A DNA stretch of 64,000 nt from Acidobacteriota bacterium. GTDB taxonomy: Bacteria > Acidobacteriota > Vicinamibacteria > Vicinamibacterales > JAKQTR01. The DNA is taken from the NCBI GenBank assembly GCA_026393675.1, contig JAPKZQ010000015.1, positions 124,001-188,000 on the forward strand, given 5' to 3'. A program made the translations under genes and the position numbers. Below are positions 53,421 to 61,402 of the stretch, piece after piece (positions within the stretch are counted from its first letter, which is position 1; every line of letters begins with the position of its first letter). Under the pieces are notes generated by a model. That model saw only the letters and a program-made list of their open reading frames with translations, was not told where the DNA came from and made no database searches.

Positions 53421-54449
53421 ATGCTTGAGACAATCCAGCAGACAGCAAGTGTCATCGTCGTCGACGACACGGACGTCAGCGCCGAGGTGCTCAGGCGCCT
53501 CCTGCTTCAGGACGGCTATGCCGTCGAGGTGGCACACGACGGCGAGAGCGGCCTTGAGGCCGTGCGCCGGTCGACGCCGGACCTGGTACTGCTCGACGTG
53601 ATGATGCCCGGGATCAACGGCTTCGAGGTTTGCCGGCGGCTCAAGTCCGACCCGGCCACCCGCCTCACGCCGGTTGTCCTGGTGACCACGCTCGACGGCC
53701 GGGACGACCGGATACAGGGCATGGATGCCGGTGCCGACGATTTCCTGACGAAGCCGGTCGACGGCATGGAACTGCGGGCCAGGGTCCGCGCACTGCTTCG
53801 GCTCAAACGGTTCACCGATGAACTCGATTCGGCCGAAGCGGTCATTCTGAGCTTGGCGCGCACGGTTGAGGCGCGTGATCCTTGCACGGAAGGACATTGT
53901 GAGCGGCTGGCCGGGTACGCCGTCAGGATGGGCGAGGCGATGGGCCTGCGCGAAGACGAACTGGCGGCGTTGTACCGGGGCGGCTTCCTGCACGACGTCG
54001 GCAAGATTGCGATCCCCGACAGCGTCCTGATGAAACCAGGGCCGCTGCTGCCTGACGAGTACGAATTGGTCAAGCGCCATACGATCGTCGGTGACGAGAT
54101 CTGCACCGACTTCAGGGCGCTGCGGCCGGTGCGCCCGATTGTCCGGCATCATCACGAACGGCAGGACGGGAGCGGGTATCCCGATGGTCTGGCCGGCAAC
54201 CAGATACCGCTGCTGGCGCAGATTGCCGGTGTCGTGGATGTCTACGATGCGCTGACGACCTCGCGTCCGTACAAGGAGGCCCTCACTCCGCCCGACGCGC
54301 TCGCCCTGCTGAGAGGGGAAGCGTTCGACGGTCTCCATCGAATGGAACTGGTCGATCTGCTGGCCGGGCTGCAGCGAGACGGGATGCTCGGCGCCGCGGT
54401 CGACACAAATGAGATGAGCCGCCGCTTCCTGAAAGGATCTGCCCGATGA
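53421..54449 (+). CDS. Response regulator with HD-GYP phosphodiesterase domain
   Basis: This 342-residue protein has a receiver domain (1-125, Asp59 phospho-acceptor, KP motif) and an HD-GYP domain (about 145-340). The HD is in FLHDVGKIAIPD, with HHHERQDGSGYPDGL complete, so it should degrade cyclic di-GMP. The ATG at 53421 follows GAAGGTGG; longer in-frame starts add low-quality sequence. Its stop overlaps the NtrC-type gene (ATGA), so output is both c-di-GMP turnover and transcription. Confidence 0.94.
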   Translation: MLETIQQTASVIVVDDTDVSAEVLRRLLLQDGYAVEVAHDGESGLEAVRRSTPDLVLLDVMMPGINGFEVCRRLKSDPATRLTPVVLVTTLDGRDDRIQGMDAGADDFLTKPVDGMELRARVRALLRLKRFTDELDSAEAVILSLARTVEARDPCTEGHCERLAGYAVRMGEAMGLREDELAALYRGGFLHDVGKIAIPDSVLMKPGPLLPDEYELVKRHTIVGDEICTDFRALRPVRPIVRHHHERQDGSGYPDGLAGNQIPLLAQIAGVVDVYDALTTSRPYKEALTPPDALALLRGEAFDGLHRMELVDLLAGLQRDGMLGAAVDTNEMSRRFLKGSAR

Positions 54450-55918
54450 CACCCCAAAATCCCGTATTGCTCCTGGTCGATGACGACCCGCTGGTGCGGC
54501 AGGTTGTCGGTCGATTCGGCGCCGAGGCGGGATATGACGTCGTTTCGTGCGCGGGAGGCACCCAGGCGCTCGACCAACTCCAGCGCCGGCCTGCCTTCGC
54601 GCTGGTCGATCTGCGGATGCCCGATGTCGATGGCCTCCAGGTGCTGCGGGCCGTCCGCGAACGGGTTCCCACCTGCGAGATGGTGCTGATGAGCGGCGAA
54701 GCGACCATCGAGGAAGCCGTGGAAGCCGTGCAACTGGGCGCCATCGACTACCTCCGCAAGCCTCTCGATTTCGACCGGCTCCGCCGGTTGCTCGTCACGG
54801 TGCGTGAGGAAGCCGCCCGCCGCAGGAGCCTGCTGGCCATTGAGAGCGATGTGGCCCACCGTCTCGAGTTCTGCGGCATGCTGGGTCGCAGTTCCGCGAT
54901 GCAGCAGATCTTCAGCCTGGTTCGCCGGCTCGCGCCGCACGTGCGGCACGTGCTCATCTGCGGCGAGACCGGCACGGGCAAGGAACTGGCCGCGCGGGCC
55001 TTCCACCGCCTGGGACCGCGCAGCCAGCAGCGCTTCGTCGCGGTCAACTGCTCGGCGGTAGTCGAGACGCTGTCGGAAAGCGAGCTGTTCGGCCACGTCC
55101 GAGGCGCGTTCACTGGCGCCACCGAGAACCGGATCGGCCTGTTCGAGATGGCGGACAAAGGCACGCTGTTTCTCGACGAGATTGGCGAGCTCCCGCTTGC
55201 GCTTCAGGCGAAGCTCCTGCGCGTGCTCGAGACAGGCGAGATCCAGCGCGTCGGGGCGGTCGAACGCCGGCGGGTCGACGTCAACGTGATTGCCGCGACC
55301 AACCGCAACCTGCGCACCGAAATCGCGTCGGGCCGCTTCCGCACCGACCTGTTCTACCGGCTCAACGTCATCGAAGTGACGCTGCCGCCGCTGCGCGAGC
55401 ATCGCGAGGACATTCCCTATCTGACCGCCGCGTTTGTGCGCGAATTTGCCACCAGGCTCAGCAAGCCACTGACCGGCATCAGCACCGAGGCCGAACGGAC
55501 CTTGTTCAATGCTTACTGGGAAGGCAACGTCCGGGAGCTGCGCAATGCCGTCGAGCGTGCCTGCATTCTCGCCGAGGGTGATCTGATCACTGAACGCGAA
55601 CTGGTCGGCGTTGCGACGCCGCCAGTGCGCGCCGCAGTATCGGTCTCGGTCGCCGCGTCCCAGTCTGAAGTGCCGGTCGCCGCGGCGTCGGCTCCGCCTG
55701 AACAGGAACAGGACCAGTTCGGACTCAAGACGGTCGAGCGCGACCATATCGTGCGCGTTCTCGAGCGCTCACGCGGCAATAAGAAGGCGGCCGCCGAACT
55801 GCTCGGCATCAGCCGGAGGAAGCTGTATCGCTATCTCGAGGAGTACCACCTGCACATTCCACAGAAGGCGCTCCAGGTCGACGACACCGCTCCGCTGCAG
55901 AACACGACGCGCCACTAA
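54446..55918 (+). CDS. NtrC-family sigma-54-dependent response regulator
   Basis: This 490-residue protein has a receiver (1-120, Asp55), a sigma-54 activator AAA domain (about 140-375; Walker A GETGTGKE, sigma-54 contact loop GAFTGAT, Walker [13 protein letters not shown], arginine finger region [12 protein letters not shown]) and a Fis-type HTH at the C-terminus ([23 protein letters not shown]). It activates sigma-54 promoters; the nearest candidate is at 56273-56290, before the pseudopilin gene. It is coupled to the HD-GYP gene. Confidence 0.95.
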   Translation: MTPQNPVLLLVDDDPLVRQVVGRFGAEAGYDVVSCAGGTQALDQLQRRPAFALVDLRMPDVDGLQVLRAVRERVPTCEMVLMSGEATIEEAVEAVQLGAIDYLRKPLDFDRLRRLLVTVREEAARRRSLLAIESDVAHRLEFCGMLGRSSAMQQIFSLVRRLAPHVRHVLICGETGTGKELAARAFHRLGPRSQQRFVAVNCSAVVETLSESELFGHVRGAFTGATENRIGLFEMADKGTLFLDEIGELPLALQAKLLRVLETGEIQRVGAVERRRVDVNVIAATNRNLRTEIASGRFRTDLFYRLNVIEVTLPPLREHREDIPYLTAAFVREFATRLSKPLTGISTEAERTLFNAYWEGNVRELRNAVERACILAEGDLITERELVGVATPPVRAAVSVSVAASQSEVPVAAASAPPEQEQDQFGLKTVERDHIVRVLERSRGNKKAAAELLGISRRKLYRYLEEYHLHIPQKALQVDDTAPLQNTTRH

Positions 55919-56025
55919 TTTCCAGCGCCGCTTCGGTCTTCCCCTCCCGGGGCCGGGGCGGCGCGTCCCCCTCTCGTCGGCTTTCGTCTTCTCTCCTCGT
56001 TCTTCCGCCTTCCTTCTTGTTCCTG

Positions 56026-56051
56026 GCCGGGCGCGATCAATCGCGCCCGGC
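56026..56051. terminator. Perfect 11-bp hairpin (GCCGGGCGCGA-TCAA-TCGCGCCCGGC)
   Basis: The two 11-base arms are perfect complements around a TCAA loop. It is about 110 bases after the NtrC-type gene and may end its transcription; there is no U-tract. The core GCCGGGC...GCCCGGC resembles the 7464/7835/53088 repeat family. Confidence 0.55.
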
Positions 56052-56272
56052 TACTGCCTCCTTGTTCCTTGCTCCCGTCCCACTCCCTCCGCCCACGTCT
56101 GCACACCTCTGTGCCTCGGCCGGGCCAGACGTATCTGGCGACTCGAACACCGCACGCGAACTGTGCGGTTGATGCACAACTCTCGTGTGAGCGCGTGCGA
56201 AATCTTCGCTAGCCCAACCCGCCCATTCACTGGAAAACGTTGAAATACACGGAGTTACACGCATTCAACCAG

Positions 56273-56290
56273 TTGGCCCCGCGCTTGCTT
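56273..56290 (+). promoter_or_regulatory. Likely sigma-54 (-24/-12) promoter
   Basis: TTGGCCCCGCGCTTGCTT has GG and GC exactly 10 bases apart and differs at two places from the TTGGCAC-N5-TTGC consensus. It lies 32 bases before the pseudopilin ATG, and an NtrC-type activator is encoded just upstream. Confidence 0.65.
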
Positions 56291-56321
56291 TTCATGGCGG
56301 CGTAGAGAGAGGGACACGACA

Positions 56322-56936
56322 ATGACGATGAACGGAAGGCAATTGCTGAAGTCGGTGAAAGGCTTCACGATTGCTGAGATGGCCACGATGCTGACGGTCA
56401 CGACGATCGTCGCAGGGGTGGTGGCCCCGTCGGTCCAGGACTACATCTCCGAGGCACGCTTCACGCGCGCGTTCCGCGATACCCACGCGATTGCCACGGC
56501 GGTGTCGCGTTTCGAAGGCGACGTGCTTGGTCAGTCGAACAAAGATCGCGGCTGGGGCACCTTCGATCTGCTGGTTGGCGCGGGTGCGGTCCCCACCGTG
56601 GGCGCCGGCGGCGATCCCGCGTGGGTCGCGCCCCTTGGCTCCGCCAAAGTCGGGGCGCTCGACGACCAGCTCGTGACCAATGCTGTTGGATACAGTGCGT
56701 TTCCTCGCCAGACCAACTGGATCCGGGGGTGGCATCGTCCTTACATCGAAGCGGGCATCGGGCCCGATCCGTGGGGAAACCGCTACGCGACCAACGTCAG
56801 GGCGCTCTCGAGTGGAGCCAGCTGCACGGTGGTCGTGTCGGCGGGGCCCAACGGACAGATTGAGACCGCATTCCAGGGAGCGGCGATTGTCGCTGGTGGC
56901 GATGACCTGGTCGCATTGATCGCGCCAGCTCGCTAG
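56322..56936 (+). CDS. Type II secretion/type IV-like pseudopilin (GspG-like)
   Basis: This 204-residue prepilin-type protein has a short positive leader (MTMNGRQLLKSVKG), then FTIAEMATMLTVTTIVAGVV. The prepilin peptidase site is Gly14/Phe15 with Glu at +5, and a membrane/assembly helix follows. The C-terminal DPWGNRYATNV and SAGPNGQIET segments match GspG-like folds. No secretion or pilus machinery is nearby, so this is an orphan. It is flanked by two HD-GYP regulators and an NtrC-type regulator. Confidence 0.88.
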   Translation: MTMNGRQLLKSVKGFTIAEMATMLTVTTIVAGVVAPSVQDYISEARFTRAFRDTHAIATAVSRFEGDVLGQSNKDRGWGTFDLLVGAGAVPTVGAGGDPAWVAPLGSAKVGALDDQLVTNAVGYSAFPRQTNWIRGWHRPYIEAGIGPDPWGNRYATNVRALSSGASCTVVVSAGPNGQIETAFQGAAIVAGGDDLVALIAPAR

Positions 56937-56996
56937 GGCCGGGCATCTTGCGCAGCAGGTCGTGTCACGGGCTGTTAAGTATCAGGAGGATCAGTC

Positions 56997-58154
56997 ATGT
57001 GTTCAGTGCTTCTCGTTGATGACGAGGAACTGATTCGAGAGGTGATGATGCGCTGGCTCGAAAGCCTGGGCTACGAGCCGAGAGAGGCCGCCAGCGCCGA
57101 CGAGGCGCTTCAGCTGATGGCCGAGAAGCCCGCCGCCGTGGCGCTCTGCGACATCACGATGCCCGGCCACGATGGGCTCTGGCTGGCCGAGCGTCTGCGA
57201 TCGCTCTATCCGGATTCGGCCGTCATCATGGCGACCGGCTCGCAGGAAGTCGACGCCGCACTCAACAGCCTCCATGTGGGGGTGGTCGATTACCTCGCCA
57301 AACCATTCACGCGCGACCAACTGCGCAACGCGATGCGGCTGGGCATGGATTGGCACCGGAATGCCATCCGCTCACGGCAGCGGGTCGCATCGCTGGAGAT
57401 GGAGTTGAGAGAGCGGCTGGCGCCGCTCGCGGAGTACCTGGGCCGGATGCCGGTGACATCGGACGCGGCGCTCAACGAGATGCTGGAGTCGCTGGGCCTG
57501 GACCGCACCACGTTCCAGCACAGCCGGCGTGTGTCGCTGATCTCGGTCAATCTCTCCCTGGCGCTTGGCCTCCGAAGCCCGGAGCTGTCCGATATCGAGC
57601 GCGCTGCGCTGCTGCACGATGTCGGGAGACTGGCCATGCCCAAGACGATCTTGAGCAAGCCGTCCGCGCTGACCGAGGAAGAATACGCGGTGATCCGGCT
57701 GCAGCCGAAGCTGGTTCACGAGATTCTCCGGAACTGCCCGTTCCTCGAGCCGGCTTCCGGCACGATTCGATCGACGTATGAACGCTTCGATGGCACCGGC
57801 TATCCGTGGGCCCTCAAGGGTGAGGAGATTCCGATCGGTGCCCGCATCGTCGCGGTCGCCGATGCGTTCGATACGATGACGCATCAGCGGCTCCACCGCG
57901 ACGCCCGCGCACTGCCAGAGGCGCTCTTCGAGATTCAACACTGTCGACACACGCAGTTCGACCCCATCGTCGTCGATGCGCTGCTGAAAGTGGTCAGCCT
58001 TCACTGGCAGCGAGGCGCGCCCAAGGTTGCAAGCGGAGAGTACGTCGACAACCCCCCGGGCCCGTCACGGACTCCGCAGGATTGCCGCATTCACGCAGGC
58101 GATGACCACGAGCATCGGGAACACCTCGCGTTCGCGGGCGTGATGCAGATGTAG
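56997..58154 (+). CDS. Response regulator with degenerate HD-GYP domain
   Basis: This 385-residue protein has a receiver domain (1-120, Asp52) and an HD-GYP-type output (about 170-340). The HD pair is present (LLHDVGRLAMPK) and GTGYP is kept, but the HHxE part is replaced by TYERFDGTGYP. Some metal ligands and perhaps catalysis are therefore lost. A Pro/His-rich tail (about 350-385) is unusual. It may bind rather than degrade cyclic di-GMP. AGGAGG lies 9 bases before ATG 56997. Confidence 0.9.
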   Translation: MCSVLLVDDEELIREVMMRWLESLGYEPREAASADEALQLMAEKPAAVALCDITMPGHDGLWLAERLRSLYPDSAVIMATGSQEVDAALNSLHVGVVDYLAKPFTRDQLRNAMRLGMDWHRNAIRSRQRVASLEMELRERLAPLAEYLGRMPVTSDAALNEMLESLGLDRTTFQHSRRVSLISVNLSLALGLRSPELSDIERAALLHDVGRLAMPKTILSKPSALTEEEYAVIRLQPKLVHEILRNCPFLEPASGTIRSTYERFDGTGYPWALKGEEIPIGARIVAVADAFDTMTHQRLHRDARALPEALFEIQHCRHTQFDPIVVDALLKVVSLHWQRGAPKVASGEYVDNPPGPSRTPQDCRIHAGDDHEHREHLAFAGVMQM

Positions 58155-58343
58155 AAGCCCGTTCATGCCGGGCATCACGCTGTTCCAGCGAAGCTCGTGA
58201 ACACGGGCAGGCGCTCTTCGAAATCCACGCCATAATGCCTCATTGGGCATTAAAACAGTACGAGCGTTCGGTAAGTATGATATTATTCGTTTTGGATGCT
58301 CGTCTCGTCTGACGGACTCCATCCCCCGGATAGCGAGGCCTTT

Positions 58344-58790
58344 ATGCGTACCAGTTCAATTGTTCTCGTGCTTGTTGCCCTGATCGTGATGTGCGGGTTT
58401 GCTCCCGCCACGTCGGCTCAGACGCCGTCCAACACCCAGTTCGAGGCCGCGGGAACCGATGCGGTCCGGGTCCAGGCGTTCCTCGCGACGCTGCAGGGCG
58501 CGTTGGCCATTGAGAACCACCTGAAGGTGGCCTCGCTCGTGAAGTATCCGCTCGACGCGTGGGCCGACGGCCAGACGCTCACGATCAGGAACGACTCGGA
58601 CCTGTTGGCTCATTACCGCCAGATCTTCGATTCTTCGCTCCGCCGATCGATTGCCGAGGCGCGTATGGAGTCGCTCGCTGTCAGTGCGGACGGTGTGGTG
58701 CTTGACGGCGGCCGGCTGTGCTTCAAGGCCGGCGACAAGGGTCGGGCGCTGAAGATCGTGAAGATTGGGGAGCCTGTGGGGACCCGCTGA
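58344..58790 (+). CDS. Small secreted protein of unknown function
   Basis: This 148-residue protein has a signal peptide (about 1-25, ending TSAQ) and a compact alpha/beta domain with VQAFLATLQGALAIENHLKVASLVKYPLDAW. That stretch resembles NTF2-like/SnoaL-type exported domains. No clear active site. ATG 58344 puts the signal at the N-terminus. Unlinked to neighbours. Confidence 0.78.
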   Translation: MRTSSIVLVLVALIVMCGFAPATSAQTPSNTQFEAAGTDAVRVQAFLATLQGALAIENHLKVASLVKYPLDAWADGQTLTIRNDSDLLAHYRQIFDSSLRRSIAEARMESLAVSADGVVLDGGRLCFKAGDKGRALKIVKIGEPVGTR

Positions 58791-58833
58791 AGCAGCACCC
58801 GCGCTGGTGCTGAACCGGGGCCGCCGAGGCCCG

Positions 58834-58842
58834 TGCTAGAAT
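58834..58842 (+). promoter_or_regulatory. Extended -10 promoter of tRNA-Ser(GGA)
   Basis: TGCTAGAAT is an extended -10 element about 65 bases before the mature tRNA. Confidence 0.4.
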
Positions 58843-58907
58843 CAAAGGCCTCGCAGCCCTTGGCGCGGCCTGCCGTGAGCGAGCCGGGCGAGCCGAGCGA
58901 GTCGAAC

Positions 58908-58997
58908 GGAGAGATGTCCGAGAGGCTGAAGGAGCACGCTTGGAAAGCGTGTGTAGGGGAAACTCTACCGAGGGTTCGAATCCCTCTCTCTCCGCCA
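58908..58997 (+). tRNA. tRNA-Ser (anticodon GGA)
   Basis: Acceptor arms GGAGAGA and TCTCTCC pair. The anticodon stem GCACGC/GCGTGT holds loop TTGGAAA (anticodon GGA). A class II variable arm and the T arm with GTTCGAATC follow. CCA is encoded. The last 17 or so bases recur at 60530-60546. Confidence 0.96.
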
Positions 58998-59603
58998 TCC
59001 TTCGCTCACCCTCAGCTCGCACCACGCTTCCGGTGAGCTTCGGCTGGCGAGCCCACCTCTTGCGAAGGATGTCCGCCGTAGCCCGAAGGCGCGAAGGCGG
59101 ACCACTCTTCGCTGTTTTTCCTCAGTATTTCGCACGGAATCATCAAGAATCGGAGTCTCTCACCCACCCCGCCGGTTCCGCGCAGAAACGCTCAGCCATT
59201 CGTTCAGTTGTCGGGTCGGAACGGCGCGAGTGACATTCCGGTGTGACATTCGCGCGTTCCTCAACGTGACGATTCCCTGAGCATCGACGGGCACTGGAAC
59301 GACGCTGCCGGCCTCGACGCCAACGTTGTGCCAGCTGCAAGCCGAGAATCTGCTCGGCACATGTACCTTATCGAAACCGTGCGCGGCGTACCCACGGATG
59401 CGGGTTCGGCGACGGTAACGCCAAGTACAATGACGGGGAGTCGTGCGTCCATTGCGCTGCCGCGGATCATGCGGCCGGATGGTGCGGGAGCATGGCCCCG
59501 CGCATCCGTCGTCGGGGAGTCTACCTTCGGATTGTCACCTTGACGGGGACGTCTACGGTGCGGCACCGTCGAAACCCGTGCAGACCTCGCTATTGTTGGC
59601 CGG
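58998..59603. other. Gene-free region after tRNA-Ser(GGA)
   Basis: No convincing coding region. It holds dispersed repeat copy 4 (59068-59101) and one half of a diverged direct repeat (about 59107-59239). Short reading frames around 59261-59566 on both strands have no recognisable motif or ribosome-binding site. Confidence 0.6.
59068..59101. repeat. Dispersed GCCGTAGCC...GAAGGCGG repeat, copy 4
   Basis: GTCCGCCGTAGCCCGAAGGC and GAAGGCGGAC form the same short inverted structure as copies at 7913, 47376 and 50100. Confidence 0.7.
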
Positions 59604-59912
59604 CTAACCGATGTCCCGAAGGATGTCGTCGATCTGCTTCAGCAGTGCTGGCAGCTTCGTCTTGAGCACATCCCACAGGATGTCCATGTTGACGCCGAAG
59701 TAGTCGTGCACGAGCTTGTCGCGCATGCCCGCGATACCCTTCCATTCGACCTCGGGATGTGCACTTGTGAGCGCCGCCGGGAGACGTTTTGCTGCTTCCC
59801 CGAGGATCTCGATGTTGCGGATGACGGCGTCTTGCGTCTTGGAATCGGCGAGAAACTGATCGTAGGTGATCTCTACCGTGTAGCGCTGGAGGCGAACGAT
59901 CGCTTCGCGCAT
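59604..59912 (-). CDS. hepT: HEPN-domain toxin HepT
   Basis: This 102-residue all-helical HEPN protein carries the RX4HXY RNase motif as Arg64-x4-His69-Asp-Tyr71 (RDKLVHDY). HepT toxins cut RNA and are silenced by MntA, which adds AMP near the Tyr of this motif. No earlier start codon is available in frame: a TGA lies 9 codons upstream. The downstream position in a two-gene unit with mntA (28-base gap) is standard. Confidence 0.88.
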   Translation of the reverse strand: MREAIVRLQRYTVEITYDQFLADSKTQDAVIRNIEILGEAAKRLPAALTSAHPEVEWKGIAGMRDKLVHDYFGVNMDILWDVLKTKLPALLKQIDDILRDIG

Positions 59913-59940
59913 GTCCGCGAGGTATTCCTGCTGCCCTCAC

Positions 59941-60264
59941 TTAGACATGCACGAGCGTCCACTTGATGTCTTCGGAGATCCGGGGCACTCGTATACTCTC
60001 GACGCCAACTGGCGTCAGGATGTCGACTCTTCTGCCGAAGAGTTGCACGAGGAATTGCTCAAGGCTCGTGAAATTGTCGTAGGTGGGCTTGGAGAATTCC
60101 ACGACAAAGTCCAGATCGCTGGAATCCGACTGAGCGTCCTTGGCGAACGAGCCGAACAGCGCGATGGTCTTGACGCTGAAGCGCTCCAGGTTCGGTCGAT
60201 GACGCCGCAAAACCTCAAGGATGTCTACCTTCGTCAACGCTGTCTTCATCGTAATTCCGCTCAC
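59941..60264 (-). CDS. mntA: Minimal nucleotidyltransferase antitoxin MntA
   Basis: This 107-residue nucleotidyltransferase has the GSX10DXD motif complete (Gly38, Ser39, Asp50, Asp52) and a third Asp in RRVDIL. It AMPylates and neutralises HepT. The alternative ATG at 60249 gives a five-residue-shorter protein. It forms a toxin-antitoxin unit with hepT, and both lie in a region framed by tRNA-derived and direct repeats. Confidence 0.88.
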   Translation of the reverse strand: MSGITMKTALTKVDILEVLRRHRPNLERFSVKTIALFGSFAKDAQSDSSDLDFVVEFSKPTYDNFTSLEQFLVQLFGRRVDILTPVGVESIRVPRISEDIKWTLVHV

Positions 60265-60529
60265 CGTTCAGAGTACCAGAAGCGCCCTCGCGTTTGAATC
60301 TCAATTCCGCACTGCTCCGTAGCGGATCTTTAAGGTGGCCGCCGTGTAACGGCCCGGGAGACCCTCGCGGAGTACATTTTTACGAGTGACATCGCCCCGG
60401 CAAAACGCGAAAACGGACGCGAACAGACGCAAGCGGGCGGGAGAATTGGATAAGGCTAACCAGCAGGGCCAGTGCGAGTTACGCAGAAGAGCCCGTATTT
60501 GTTGGGGTTTCTTGGGTCTGGCTGCAAGA

Positions 60530-60546
60530 CTCCCTCTCTCTCCGCC
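60530..60546 (+). repeat. tRNA-Ser(GGA) 3'-end fragment (att-like)
   Basis: TCCCTCTCTCTCCGCCA repeats the last 17 bases of the tRNA at 58908-58997, including CCA. The sequence before it has no tRNA features. Confidence 0.7.
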
Positions 60547-60731
60547 AGTTCCCTTTCGCTGTTTCTCCTCAGCAATCTGTACGAAACCGCCGAGACTCGG
60601 TTTCTCTTAACCTCCGTGTCAGATTCTCGCAGAATTGCTCAACAAGTTGCTGAGTTGTCCCGCCCAATTGGCCTGAGAGACATTCTCGCGTGACATTTCG
60701 GCTTCAGGCATAGCGAGAAGAGGATTGCAGG

Positions 60732-60752
60732 CCATACGCATTCAGCGTATGG
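60732..60752. promoter_or_regulatory. Palindrome upstream of the XRE regulator (possible operator)
   Basis: CCATACGC-ATTCA-GCGTATGG is a perfect 8-bp inverted repeat about 140 bases before the XRE-family start. It could be the regulator's own binding site; a terminator is also possible. Confidence 0.4.
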
Positions 60753-60894
60753 TTTAGCCTGTGGAGTGTTTCGAGGCGCCAGCACGAGGTTGACGATTTG
60801 ACGCCGACCCTGAAGGCCCATCTGCGCACGGCGATCGAGGCGGAACGAAAGACCCGTCAGGCCCGGCGCGGTGAGCGTCGACGGAGATAACCAT

Positions 60895-61236
60895 ATGGCA
60901 ACAAACAAGCTGAAGAAGCGCGATCTCTTTGGTGAATTGATGGAAGGCGTCTCGGCGATGCGCGCCCACCGTGAGGGCCGCATCACGCTGCGCTCGCACC
61001 AGATCGAGCGGTTGTCGCTGCCGCCGATCGACGAGCAGGTCATCCGAAGCACGCGCGAACGTCTGCACATGTCGCGTCCCGCGTTTGCGTACCGCATCGG
61101 CGTCAACCCGCGCACACTGGAGCGATGGGAACAGGGACGGAGCAAGCCGAACGATCAGGCTGCGGCGCTGATTCTGCTCGTGCGCAAGTACCCGGACACG
61201 CTCAAGCGCCTGCAGCACCTCGCCGTGGCGGTGTAA
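60895..61236 (+). CDS. XRE-family helix-turn-helix regulator (HigA-like antitoxin)
   Basis: This 113-residue protein has a charged N-terminus (KKRDLFGELMEGVSAMRAHREGRITL) and a Cro/XRE HTH (about 55-105, RERLHMSRPAFAYRIGVNPRTLERWEQGRSKPND). This layout is typical of HigA or NadS-type antitoxins. No toxin gene is next to it, so it may be a solitary regulator or the remains of a pair. GGAGATAA precedes the ATG at 60895; an in-frame ATG at 60871 is less likely. Confidence 0.85.
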   Translation: MATNKLKKRDLFGELMEGVSAMRAHREGRITLRSHQIERLSLPPIDEQVIRSTRERLHMSRPAFAYRIGVNPRTLERWEQGRSKPNDQAAALILLVRKYPDTLKRLQHLAVAV

Positions 61237-61402
61237 CCCAAGGACGCCCAGTTTCCTTTCAGGCGGCAGCCTGTTTCTCCCCCATACTTGACGCGGTCGA
61301 GTTGTGCTGCTAGCTTCTGTGTCCTTCGCGGCTTCCGTGCCCGCGGGCACGGCGTGAGTGCTGTCCACCGTTCGCTCGTGAGAGGATCTGACGGAGATTC
61401 CC

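Larger units (their letters stand above)
55919..56321. other. Intergenic region before the pseudopilin gene
   Basis: This stretch of about 400 bases has no gene. It holds a pyrimidine-rich segment (55935-56020), the hairpin at 56026-56051 and, near its end, a likely sigma-54 promoter. Confidence 0.6.
59107..60700. repeat. Diverged direct repeats bracketing the HepT/MntA genes
   Basis: About 130 bases at 59107-59239 (starting TTCGCTGTTTTTCCTCAG and running to AGTTGTC...GTGACATT) align with 60549-60700 (TTCGCTGTTTCTCCTCAG to AGTTGTC...GTGACATT), with many changes. The second copy is preceded by a tRNA-Ser 3'-end fragment; the first lies about 110 bases after the complete tRNA-Ser. The HepT/MntA pair lies between them. 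Confidence 0.55.
60265..60894. other. Gene-poor region after the toxin-antitoxin unit
   Basis: No intact gene. It contains the tRNA-Ser 3' fragment (60530-60546), the second direct-repeat copy (to about 60700), and a palindrome at 60732-60752. Codons at about 60786-60893 encode a basic segment (LTPTLKAHLRTAIEAER...) ending just before the XRE gene. This could be the tail of a lost partner gene but has no visible start. Confidence 0.5.

Noticed and set aside
60786-60893. RelE/HigB-type toxin C-terminus before the XRE gene
   Set aside because: The segment LTPTLKAHLRTAIEAER is basic and looks coded, but I could not find a start codon, ribosome-binding site or toxin motif upstream. Kept only as a note.
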